Positions 42,760-49,647 of a DNA stretch of 49,647 nt are shown here, in pieces; position 1 is the first letter of the stretch, and every line of letters begins with the position of its first letter. The translations under genes were made by a program, and so were the position numbers. Origin of the DNA: Candidatus Cottocaccamicrobium excrementipullorum (lineage in GTDB: Bacteria; Bacillota; Clostridia; Lachnospirales; Lachnospiraceae); assembly GCA_018713255.1 (NCBI GenBank), contig DVFL01000031.1, positions 1 through 49,647 on the forward strand. The letters run 5' to 3'. The notes under the pieces were generated by a model. That model did no database searches. It was not told the origin of the DNA and was given only the letters and a program-made list of their open reading frames with translations.

Positions 42760-43894
42760 TTGGTCCTCCTTTTCGGAAGTCCTGAATCTCCTGAATCAGC
42801 AGCCTTCCGTTTTCAATGATCCCGTCAAAGACTCCGTGCCGGTACAGGCTTCCTGCTAAAAGGCCCACTGGAACCGCCAGAATCATGCCGGCAATTCCCT
42901 GGATTTTAAATCCAAGGTAAAGTAAAAATAATGTAGTCAACGGCGGGAGTCCCATGGTATCTCCCACAATTTTGGGCTGAATTACCTGACGTACTACCTG
43001 GGTCAGCAAATACAGAAGAACCAGTCCTGCCGCAAAGGCATATTCTCCAGACAATAGCTTCACCAGCGCCCACGGTCCTAAAATCGTCCCCGTTCCCAGC
43101 ACAGGGAGAAAATCAAGCAGCGCAATGAGCACAGCAAACACCAGACCATATTCCACACCCAGCACAAAAAATCCCACGGCAAGCACCGCCGCCACCACGA
43201 ACATTATCCTAAACTGTGCCAGGAAATAGCCGCCCACCAGCCGTTTCGCATCCTCCCGGAGAAACTCCAGGTAAGATTTGAGCCACCGGGGCGTCCATTT
43301 CCTGATCTGATACATTATCTTATCCTGCTCTGCAATGAAGAAATAAGAAGAAAGAACCGTAATAATCACATTCACCAGAACAGAAGGTATCCCTCTGGCT
43401 ACGGTCCCCGCCGCAGCCACCGTAGGCGTTGCAATCCGCTCAGCCAGAGAACTAAGATATCTGCCCAGATTATTCCAAAACTCTTCAAAAAAGGTCTGCA
43501 CCCCAGAAGGAAAGTAGACAAAAACCCGTTCCAGGCTTTCCAACGCCTCCTCCGCTTCTATCTTCGCCCTTGCGAACAGCTGCGGAAAATCCTGAATCAG
43601 TCCGGCGCACTCCGCAATAATTTTCGCGCTCACCAGATAAATCAGGCCAATAAGCCCGGCAAGGACTAAAACAATAATCAGCACAGAACTGTGTCTGCGA
43701 AGAATCTTAAGCCGGCTCTCCAAAAATCTGACCAGAGGATTGGCAATGACTGCCAGAATCCATCCGATCACAAACGGCAGAAAAAACCGAAGAAGCCTTG
43801 GACCTAGAAGACACAGCAGCACCCAGCCCATAACGGGAATGAATATATTCAGCAGATATCTGAAGATTCTGCCAAGTCTCTCCATGGCATTCAC
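42743..43894 (-). CDS. AI-2E family permease, YtvI-like
   Basis: A 383-residue membrane protein of the AI-2E transporter/YtvI family with about eight helices. Family signs: the N-terminal RFFLPFVIGWILAVIANPLVRFLE, a long periplasmic-side amphipathic middle region, and the C-terminal PLLG-like segment IALLDFLPVLGTGTILGPWAL followed by QPKIVGDTMGLPPLTTL. In spore formers, members such as YtvI/SpoVV act in sporulation, SpoVV in dipicolinate transport, so a sporulation role is possible. It overlaps the MATE gene. Confidence 0.88.
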   Translation of the reverse strand: MNAMERLGRIFRYLLNIFIPVMGWVLLCLLGPRLLRFFLPFVIGWILAVIANPLVRFLESRLKILRRHSSVLIIVLVLAGLIGLIYLVSAKIIAECAGLIQDFPQLFARAKIEAEEALESLERVFVYFPSGVQTFFEEFWNNLGRYLSSLAERIATPTVAAAGTVARGIPSVLVNVIITVLSSYFFIAEQDKIMYQIRKWTPRWLKSYLEFLREDAKRLVGGYFLAQFRIMFVVAAVLAVGFFVLGVEYGLVFAVLIALLDFLPVLGTGTILGPWALVKLLSGEYAFAAGLVLLYLLTQVVRQVIQPKIVGDTMGLPPLTTLFLLYLGFKIQGIAGMILAVPVGLLAGSLYRHGVFDGIIENGRLLIQEIQDFRKGGPSERGK

Positions 43895-43945
43895 CTCCGC
43901 AAAAGTCGAGCTTTCCCACAGCCTAAAGCCGGGAAAGCCGAAAGG

Positions 43946-45004
43946 TCAGCGCCCCAGGTACCGTTTCAAAAATCCACGCAGCACCGCCATTTCATAATCT
44001 GTACCAATGGTAATGCGCAGATAAGAGGAAAGCCTGGGCTTAGGGAAATATCTTACATAAATCTGCTCCTTCTTTAAAGCTTCAAACAGCTCCGCCGCAT
44101 CGATCTGCGGATGGGTGACAAAAAGGAAATTCGCCTTGGAATCCGGGAAAGTAAATCCAAAATCCCTCATCCATGCTTTTGTCTCCTCCCTGGTCTTGAT
44201 GATTTTATCCAGTGTATTGCGGAAATACTCTGGATCCTGGACAGCTTCCGCTCCAAGCTCCAGCGCAGCCTGATTCATTGTATAGGAATTGAAGGAGTAC
44301 TTTACATTTTCCAGCGCTTCAATTAATTTTCTGCTTCCCATGGCATATCCGATCCGCATCCCCGCCATGGACCTGGACTTGCTGAAAGTCTGCACCACTA
44401 AAAGATTTTCATATTTTTGAATCAGCGGAAGCACCGACACCCCGCCAAAATCAATATAGGCTTCATCCACAATCACCACAGAATCCGGATTATTCGCCAC
44501 AATATCTTCTACATCCTCAAAAGGAAGCTCCAGTCCTGTAGGTGCGTTAGGATTAGGGAATACCACGCCTCCGTTGTTTCCATAATAGTCTTCCTTATGA
44601 ATGCAAAACTGTTCATCCAAAGGAATCTGACGATAAGGAATCTGAAATAAATCAGCCCACACCGGATAAAAGGAATACGTAATATCCGGGAAGACCACTG
44701 GCTCCGGCGAATGGAAAAAGGTGAGGAAGGCCATAGCCAGCACATCATCTGATCCCACTCCCACAAAAATCTGAGAAGGATCAATCCCATAATTCTCCGC
44801 CAAGGTCTTCGTCAGAATAGAAGCCGAAGGATCCGGATACTTGCGGAAAGCCGCAGCGTCCATGGTTTCCAGCCGCAGTGTCACCTTCGGCGAAGGCGGA
44901 TAAGGATTTTCGTTGGTATTCAATTTAACCAATTTCTCTCCTGCCGGCTGTTCTCCTGGTACGTAAGGTTCCGGCCGCAGAATGTAGTTTTCCCACTGAC
45001 TCAT
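43946..45004 (-). CDS. hisC: Histidinol-phosphate aminotransferase
   Basis: A PLP class I/II aminotransferase of 352 residues in the histidine pathway. Seen: KLNTNENPYPPSPKV near residue 28, GVGSDDVLAMAF, NPNAPTG near 148, VIVDEAYIDFGG, and the PLP-lysine motif SKSRSMAGMRIGYAMG near 208. Its ATG overlaps the stop of the upstream aminotransferase gene by four bases. No other his genes are adjacent, so it may also serve aromatic amino acid transamination. Confidence 0.9.
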   Translation of the reverse strand: MSQWENYILRPEPYVPGEQPAGEKLVKLNTNENPYPPSPKVTLRLETMDAAAFRKYPDPSASILTKTLAENYGIDPSQIFVGVGSDDVLAMAFLTFFHSPEPVVFPDITYSFYPVWADLFQIPYRQIPLDEQFCIHKEDYYGNNGGVVFPNPNAPTGLELPFEDVEDIVANNPDSVVIVDEAYIDFGGVSVLPLIQKYENLLVVQTFSKSRSMAGMRIGYAMGSRKLIEALENVKYSFNSYTMNQAALELGAEAVQDPEYFRNTLDKIIKTREETKAWMRDFGFTFPDSKANFLFVTHPQIDAAELFEALKKEQIYVRYFPKPRLSSYLRITIGTDYEMAVLRGFLKRYLGR

Positions 45005-46200
45005 GCTTCACCTCCTAAAAGACCGCAGGCAGCTGCAATCTTTTTAAAGGCCGGCAGAGAGCGCTGAATCTGATCATAAGACACGCAGTAAGCGATCCGC
45101 ACGAAACCAGGACAAGCAAAGGAACTTCCAGGAACCACCAAAACCTGATGATCTTTGCAGATCTGGCAGAATTTTCCTTCCTCCACAGGTGTCTTTACGA
45201 AAAGGTAGAATGCGCCCTCCGGCTTAATACAGGAAAAACCATACTCCTTTAAAGAAGAATACAGAAGATTCCGGTTCCGATCATAAGCTTCCAGATTTAC
45301 CTTCTCATTCAGACAGCGCTTGATTACCCGCTGCATCAGCGACGGGGCATTGACACATCCGATTACCCGATTGGCGATCACTGCCGCCGCAATCACCTCT
45401 TCGCTGTCCTCAACTTCATCTGGGATTACCAGATAGCCGATCCGTTCTCCTGGAAGGGATAAGGATTTGCTGTAAGAATAGCAAACCACAGTATTGTCGT
45501 AGTATTTCGTCACATAGGGAACAAATACTCCGTCATATGCCAGCTCCCGGTAAGGTTCATCAGAAATTAAAAGGATAGGATGTCCGTATTCCCGGCTCTT
45601 TTCCTGAAGCAGCTGGCTGATCTTCTGAATCGTTTCCTCAGAATACACTACTCCCGTAGGATTATTTGGGGAATTAATCAGCACTGCCTTCACCTTAGGC
45701 CCTAATTGTTCCTGGAAGGCCTCAAGATTCGGCTGAAAGGTTTCTGTATCTGGTTCTGTCACCAGAAGTTCTCCGTCATAATTTCTCACGTACGCCCCAT
45801 ATTCTACAAAATACGGCGCAAAGGTCACCACCTGATCTCCTGGATTTAATATCGTTTTCAGAATTACATTCAGGCCGCTGGCTGCCCCCACAGTCATAAT
45901 AATGTTTTCCAGGCGGAATTTCGTCCCAAATCGTTGATTCAGTGAATCTGCGATGGCTTCCCGCACATCTTCATATCCAGCATTGCTCATGTATCCGTGG
46001 ATAAAACAGGAATCCTCCTCCCGTACCACATCAATGATGGCCTGGTTTACCCCTGCCGGCGCCGGGACATTAGGATTGCCAAGACTGAAATCAAATACAT
46101 TCTCTGCCCCGTAGACAGCGGCCATCTTTTTTCCTTCCTCAAACATGGTGCGGATGGCAGAATTATTTTTCAACAGTGGTTTCATTTTGTCAGCTATCAT
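45001..46200 (-). CDS. PLP-dependent aminotransferase, aspartate aminotransferase family
   Basis: A class I/II aminotransferase. It has DFSLGNPNVPAP near the N-terminus, a substrate loop FIHGYMSNAGYEDVREAIA, NSPNNPTGVVYS, LLISDEPYRELAYDG, and the PLP-lysine motif YSYSKSLSLPGERIGYL. The frame is open to 46338, but the added sequence is unlike the family, and GGAGG lies seven bases before the ATG at 46198-46200 (MIADKMKPLLKNNSAIR), giving 399 residues. Its amino-donor preference cannot be told. It is translationally coupled to hisC. Confidence 0.92.
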   Translation of the reverse strand: MIADKMKPLLKNNSAIRTMFEEGKKMAAVYGAENVFDFSLGNPNVPAPAGVNQAIIDVVREEDSCFIHGYMSNAGYEDVREAIADSLNQRFGTKFRLENIIMTVGAASGLNVILKTILNPGDQVVTFAPYFVEYGAYVRNYDGELLVTEPDTETFQPNLEAFQEQLGPKVKAVLINSPNNPTGVVYSEETIQKISQLLQEKSREYGHPILLISDEPYRELAYDGVFVPYVTKYYDNTVVCYSYSKSLSLPGERIGYLVIPDEVEDSEEVIAAAVIANRVIGCVNAPSLMQRVIKRCLNEKVNLEAYDRNRNLLYSSLKEYGFSCIKPEGAFYLFVKTPVEEGKFCQICKDHQVLVVPGSSFACPGFVRIAYCVSYDQIQRSLPAFKKIAAACGLLGGEA

Positions 46201-46249
46201 AGAAAATCCTCCGCATTTTTTATTGCACGCAAAGCTGCTGCTGCGAGTC

Positions 46250-46255
46250 ATTATA
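46250..46255 (-). promoter_or_regulatory. -10 box of the aminotransferase-hisC operon
   Basis: A consensus TATAAT on the minus strand, about 50 bases before the preferred start. The -35 region is weak (ATGCAA at 17 bases). It would also explain why the frame upstream of 46200 is not translated. Confidence 0.5.
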
Positions 46256-46291
46256 CCACGTTCGAAAGAGGTTGCATAGAGAATATTGGCG

Positions 46292-46325
46292 AAAAATTCC
46301 CCGGACAGGCGCGAGCTGTCCGGGG
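46292..46325 (-). terminator. Terminator of the PTS operon
   Basis: A perfect ten-base stem (CCCCGGACAG, 46299-46308, against CTGTCCGGGG, 46316-46325) followed on the minus strand by AATTTTT. It lies 33 bases past the EIICB stop codon. Confidence 0.92.
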
Positions 46326-46357
46326 TGAACCGCATCATTTACTGATTTTTCAAACAA

Positions 46358-47806
46358 TTACAGCATCTTTTTCATTTCATCTGCCACAAACTGAACCTTC
46401 GTTCCCACAATGACTTGAACGGCATTTTTGCTGGGACGGATTACTCCGGCAACACCGGCAGCTTTGATCTTCTTTTCGTCCACCTTGGTGTAATCCACAA
46501 CCTCCAGCCGAAGCCGGGTAATACAATTATCTAAAGAAGTAATGTTAGATTTTCCGCCCAGTCCTTCTAAAATAGCCGCGGCAACTGCAGTAAAATCATT
46601 GTTGGCAAGAACCGCGCTTTTATCTGCTTCTGTATCCTCATCATCCTCTCGTCCAGGAGTTTTTAAATCCAGGGCGGGAATCATAATCCGGAACACCAGA
46701 TAGAATACGATAGCTGCTGCGATTCCCAACGGAATAATCAGCCATACATTCTGAGCCAGGGGAAGATTGGCTGAGAATACCAGATCTGTCAGTCCTGCCG
46801 AGAAGGAAAAGCCAGCCCTAAATCCCAGAGCAACGGAAACTGCTGCAAAAATTCCATATAACAGCGCATACACTACATAAAGAGCAGGAGCCAGGAACAT
46901 AAATGCGAACTCGAAAGGTTCAGTAACGCCGCAGATAAAAGAACAAATTGCAGCGGAGCTCAATAAACCTGCCGCCAGCTTGCGCTTTTCCGGCTTAGCG
47001 CAATGAACCATCGCCAAAGCGGCTGCCGGAAGACCGAACATCATGCTGGGGAAGAATCCTGCCATGTACATTCCCGTCTGTCCAGGAACGCCTGTATTCC
47101 CCCAGAAATTGCCCAGATCGTTAATTCCAATCGCATCAAACCAGAATACGGAATTCAGAGCGTGATGGAGACCGAAAGGAATCAGGAGGCGGTTCAAGAA
47201 CGCATAAATACCAGATCCTAACGCGCCAAGACTTACAATACTGGTACCTAACGCCACAAGAGCGCCGTAGAATACAGGCCATACAAAAAACAATACCGCT
47301 GCAGCAATAATCGAAAACAGAGCCGTTACAATAGCAACGCTTCTTTTTCCAGAAAAGAATGCCAGAGCATCTGGAAGCCTGGTTCCCTTAAACCGGTTAT
47401 AACAGGCTGAACCGATGATGCCGGCCAGAATGCCGATAAACTGGGTTTCAATCTTGGAAAATGCCGGATCCGCCTCTGCTCCCGTAAGTACAGATACTAC
47501 AGAAGGATTAAGAAGCTTGGTAATCATCAGCCAGGATACCAATCCAGCTAACGCCGCCGTTCCATCATGATCATCAGACATGCCTACGGCAACGCCGATG
47601 GCAAAAAGCCAGGACATATTGTCAATCAAAGCGCCGCCTGCCTTAATCAGGAAAAAACCGATTACAGCCGCAATTCCTTCAATATCGCCGCCCTGCATGG
47701 CGTGCGGTGACAATGCATATCCGATTCCCATTAAAATACCGCAGACCGGAAGACAGGCCACCGGAAGCATCAGGGATTTCCCAAGTTTCTGCAAATATTT
47801 CATCAT
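46358..47806 (-). CDS. PTS transporter EIIC-EIIB, N-acetylglucosamine type
   Basis: A 482-residue membrane permease with phosphotransfer domain. EIIC spans about residues 1-375 with the glucose-superfamily signature region GVTEPFEFAFMFLAP and the NagE-like HALNSVFWFDAIG segment. A charged linker (REDDEDTEADKS) leads to EIIB with the phosphocysteine in ITSLDNCITRLRLEV near residue 430. The overall order EIIC then EIIB, and the sequence, favour the GlcNAc (NagE) branch over glucose. The product GlcNAc-6-P is the same as from the nan operon. EIIA and an HPr-like protein are separate upstream genes. Confidence 0.9.
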   Translation of the reverse strand: MMKYLQKLGKSLMLPVACLPVCGILMGIGYALSPHAMQGGDIEGIAAVIGFFLIKAGGALIDNMSWLFAIGVAVGMSDDHDGTAALAGLVSWLMITKLLNPSVVSVLTGAEADPAFSKIETQFIGILAGIIGSACYNRFKGTRLPDALAFFSGKRSVAIVTALFSIIAAAVLFFVWPVFYGALVALGTSIVSLGALGSGIYAFLNRLLIPFGLHHALNSVFWFDAIGINDLGNFWGNTGVPGQTGMYMAGFFPSMMFGLPAAALAMVHCAKPEKRKLAAGLLSSAAICSFICGVTEPFEFAFMFLAPALYVVYALLYGIFAAVSVALGFRAGFSFSAGLTDLVFSANLPLAQNVWLIIPLGIAAAIVFYLVFRIMIPALDLKTPGREDDEDTEADKSAVLANNDFTAVAAAILEGLGGKSNITSLDNCITRLRLEVVDYTKVDEKKIKAAGVAGVIRPSKNAVQVIVGTKVQFVADEMKKML

Positions 47807-47877
47807 AACACAATACCCCTTTCTTTTCCCCTTTTGGTTGTTATTAATTTAACGCTGTACTGCTGCAGCATTCTCTT

Positions 47878-48138
47878 CTAAAGTCCGATTTCCGGGAGAA
47901 AACGTAAAAGCTGTTCTGCCGCTTCTTTCTCCTCCCGTCCTTCAAAAGAAAATTTCAGCATCTGCCCCTTTCCCGCGCCAAGAGCCAGAAGCTCCATCAG
48001 ATCTCTTCCGTCAGCTTTTCTTCCGCCGCTTTCTACCTGGACCCTGCAGTCATACTTCATTAAATGAGAGACTATGTATGAAATCGGTCTGACATGCAGA
48101 CCTTCTTCATGGCAAATCTTATATTCCCAGGCGATCAT
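47878..48138 (-). CDS. HPr family phosphocarrier-like protein with Asp46
   Basis: An 86-residue HPr paralogue. The phospho-acceptor histidine is kept as His15 in GLHVRP. The regulatory serine (Ser46 in ordinary HPr, target of HPr kinase) is Asp46 here (DGRDLMELLALGAGKG). The protein could pass phosphate to EIIA but could not be switched by HPr kinase; the aspartate might mimic the phosphorylated state. It sits four bases after the EIIA gene and before EIICB, so it is a dedicated component of this PTS, unlike the general HPr encoded by ptsH near ptsI. Confidence 0.85.
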   Translation of the reverse strand: MIAWEYKICHEEGLHVRPISYIVSHLMKYDCRVQVESGGRKADGRDLMELLALGAGKGQMLKFSFEGREEKEAAEQLLRFLPEIGL

Positions 48139-48141
48139 TTC

Positions 48142-48639
48142 TCACCTCAGCTCAATTATTTTATCTAAGGCCTTTACCTCCATGCCTGCCAAACACTTTA
48201 TCCCCGGAAAGGCCTGGGAATTGCAGACGATAACGGGCGTGGTCACATCGTACCCCTGGTCTTTAATCTTCTGGAGATCAAACTCTAAAAGAAGATCTCC
48301 CGCCTTCACTTGATCTCCCGCCTTAACATGTGCTGTGAAGTATTTTCCCTTCAGCTGCACGGTGTCCAATCCTACATGAATAATCAGCTCTGCTCCTGAA
48401 GATGTATTCATACTGATGGCATGTTTCGTATCAAATACCATAGTAATCTCACCATCTGCCGGCGCCGCAATTCTGCCCTCTGAAGGAATTACCGCCGTCC
48501 CCTTTCCCAGGATTTCCTGGCTGAAAGTGGGGTCATTCACCTCGCTCATGGGGATCGCTTTTCCCGGTACCGGAGAAAGCAGCACATCGCCTTCTTTTCC
48601 TCCAAACAATTTTTTCAGTCCTCCAAACATCCTCCTCAC
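48142..48639 (-). CDS. PTS glucose-type EIIA component
   Basis: A 165-residue soluble phosphotransfer protein of the Crr family. The active-site histidine lies in ELIIHVGLDTV near residue 89 and the partner histidine in DTKHAISM near 73. VLLSPVPGKAIPMSEVNDP is the typical N-terminal strand. It receives phosphate from HPr and passes it to EIIB of the same operon. A start three codons downstream (MFGGLKK) is possible. In many Firmicutes EIIA is fused to EIICB; here it is separate. Confidence 0.93.
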   Translation of the reverse strand: MRRMFGGLKKLFGGKEGDVLLSPVPGKAIPMSEVNDPTFSQEILGKGTAVIPSEGRIAAPADGEITMVFDTKHAISMNTSSGAELIIHVGLDTVQLKGKYFTAHVKAGDQVKAGDLLLEFDLQKIKDQGYDVTTPVIVCNSQAFPGIKCLAGMEVKALDKIIELR

Positions 48640-48683
48640 CCTCCTGTTCTTTATTCCTCAGGAATTCTGTCTAAATTTTTCAG

Positions 48684-49514
48684 TCAAGGCGTACGCATCC
48701 GTTTAATATGCACCGCCAAATAAGCCGCTTCTTCATCAGTAACCCGATGACCGTAGGTCTCCTGAATAAAATATTGAATTTTCTGGCTGCAGATATACTC
48801 CTCCGGATAAAGCATTTCAATCATCGCCGCAAATTCCGGCAGCTCTGAGTTAAGCAGTTCACCTGAATATATCCTTTGCGCCAAAAACTTTAAATGGGTC
48901 ACAAATCGCTCATAATGAAGCGAACTTTCATCTGGAGTAAAATTAAAATACTCAGATACAATTCCCACCACCTGCTCGATTAATCTGGTGATATTGATCG
49001 TGTCCCGCATCGCTGTATTGTATTCTGCATTCACCAGATGAAGGGCAATGGATGCCGCCTCATCCACCGGAAAATCAATGCCTAATTTCTTCTTTATCAA
49101 AGCCAGGGCGTATTCACCGATCAAATATTCTTCTCGGTAAAAACTGCGTACCTCGCGAAGCAGCGGATTCGGAAACATCATATTCTGGCGGTGCCGCTCC
49201 ACGGCAAAATTAATATGATCCGTCAGAGTAATGTAAATATTGTGGTTTAAAGGCTTGTTTAACACCTTTTTCCCATAACTGATGATCTCATCTGAAATCT
49301 GAATATGCCCCAAAGGAAGTCTGGCCAATAAATCCTTAAATCGATTGAGCGAATCCTTGTTATCCAGGCGAAAAATTTTTTCTATCCTTTCTTCTGGAAT
49401 TTCCCATCCCTCCCGGGCCTGAAATCCAATCCCCCGTCCCATTACTACAATTTCTCTTCCGTCCTCATCTGCAGAGCTGACAATATTATTGTTAATCACT
49501 TTTCGAACCTTCAT
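48684..49514 (-). CDS. BglG/LicT family transcription antiterminator with two PRDs
   Basis: An RNA-binding antiterminator of 276 residues. The CAT RNA-binding domain (about 1-56) begins KVRKVINNNIVSS and continues with GRGIGFQAREG. Two PTS-regulation domains follow (about 70-165 and 175-275), with conserved histidines in LNHNIYITLTDHINFAVER, ALHLVNAEYN, and YLAVHIKRM. It would stabilise an antiterminator hairpin in the PTS leader when the sugar is present. The gene is intact, but the repeat boundary of the insertion sequence lies only four bases before its ATG, and no ribosome binding site is visible there. The RNA target (RAT) and native promoter are not in the window. Confidence 0.92.
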   Translation of the reverse strand: MKVRKVINNNIVSSADEDGREIVVMGRGIGFQAREGWEIPEERIEKIFRLDNKDSLNRFKDLLARLPLGHIQISDEIISYGKKVLNKPLNHNIYITLTDHINFAVERHRQNMMFPNPLLREVRSFYREEYLIGEYALALIKKKLGIDFPVDEAASIALHLVNAEYNTAMRDTINITRLIEQVVGIVSEYFNFTPDESSLHYERFVTHLKFLAQRIYSGELLNSELPEFAAMIEMLYPEEYICSQKIQYFIQETYGHRVTDEEAAYLAVHIKRMRTP

Positions 49515-49518
49515 CGAA

Positions 49519-49647
49519 AGATAACGTATAATTAATTTCGCAAAATCAATTTCATAAAAATAGACATGATCTATAGCCGTTTGGTAGAATTAAGTCACCA
49601 CAACAAAACCCATCAAAGGAGGCTATAGAACCATGTCCGATAAGATT
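49519..49647 (+). mobile_element. End of an insertion sequence (right copy, truncated by window edge)
   Basis: An exact inverted copy of bases 3-131. The boundary is at 49518/49519, four bases in front of the antiterminator start codon. The element contains AAAGGAGG (49615-49622) and a start codon at 49633 whose frame leaves the window. The element's end faces the antiterminator gene. Confidence 0.7.
49633..49647 (+). CDS. Partial transposase start (first five codons)
   Basis: MSDKI, identical to the frame at the left edge, ten bases after an AAAGGAGG ribosome binding site. Transposase identity is inferred from the repeated context only. Confidence 0.4.

Noticed and set aside
46201-46338. 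N-terminal 46-residue extension of the aminotransferase
   Set aside because: The family start and a good ribosome binding site are at 46200, and a TATAAT box lies inside the extension.
47807-47877. Possible RAT/antiterminator in the gap before the EIICB gene
   Set aside because: No hairpin or RAT-like sequence is visible; the expected site would lie upstream of the antiterminator gene, beyond the insertion sequence.

Overview
This window is a piece of chromosome from a low-to-mid GC anaerobic Firmicute, most likely a gut member of the Lachnospiraceae (class Clostridia). The evidence is the family make-up: DapL-type lysine biosynthesis, a giant fused 2-hydroxyacyl-CoA dehydratase activase, class I glutamine synthetase beside an ANTAR regulator, a CIRCE-controlled small heat-shock pair, a T-box in front of pheST, a YtvI-like permease, and strong AGGAGG ribosome binding sites. 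Nearly every gene is on the minus strand. Only a DUF362 protein and a YihY/BrkB protein (18.6-20.6 kb) run on the plus strand. Both ends of the window run outward into the same repeat: 129 identical bases in inverted orientation that lead into a transposase start. The window therefore looks like a contig that stops at two copies of one insertion sequence.

Layout. 1-0.13 kb: insertion-sequence end. 0.2-1.4 kb: two tandem Hsp20 genes behind a CIRCE/sigma-A promoter. 1.5-4.6 kb: smpB, rnr and secG (translation rescue, RNA decay, secretion). 4.7-5.9 kb: enolase. 6.0-9.9 kb: pheT-pheS with a complete T-box leader. 9.9-14.3 kb: a 1454-residue dehydratase activase. 14.5-18.0 kb: a heterodimeric ABC exporter. 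18.1-18.4 kb: a small membrane protein. 18.6-20.6 kb: the two plus-strand genes.

20.7-30.6 kb is the most distinctive region. It is a visibly more AT-rich, nine-gene operon for sialic acid use: nanE, a ROK kinase, nanA, a lipoprotein and two permeases of the LplABC type, a predicted cytoplasmic beta-propeller glycosidase-like protein, a YhcH/NanQ anomerase and a second propeller protein. It has its own promoter with two identical 15-base operator-like repeats, a 19-codon leader ORF overlapping nanE, and a terminator at the far end. It carries no transporter ATPase, no regulator, no nagA/nagB and no recognisable sialidase. Just upstream is what looks like a truncated 5' part of a class C group II intron, placed directly after an intrinsic terminator as that class prefers. 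Together with the base-composition change this suggests an acquired cassette. The two uncharacterised propeller proteins are the best candidates for undescribed biochemistry here.

30.9-41.1 kb returns to ordinary base composition: a cytidylate-kinase-like protein, an amidase with a SPOR domain, dapL and dapF, an ANTAR regulator downstream of glnA, an LCP ligase and an L,D-transpeptidase with unusual low-complexity tails, and a DUF523 protein. 41.4-46.3 kb: a MATE transporter, a YtvI-like permease, hisC and a second aminotransferase. 46.4-49.5 kb: a GlcNAc-type PTS operon (LicT-like antiterminator, EIIA, an HPr-like protein with Asp at position 46, EIICB). Its promoter side is cut by the insertion sequence only four bases before the antiterminator start codon.

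Sialic acid breakdown yields GlcNAc-6-phosphate, as does the PTS at the right end, so the two systems would converge on nagA/nagB, which must lie elsewhere. No rRNA, tRNA, CRISPR array or prophage was seen.
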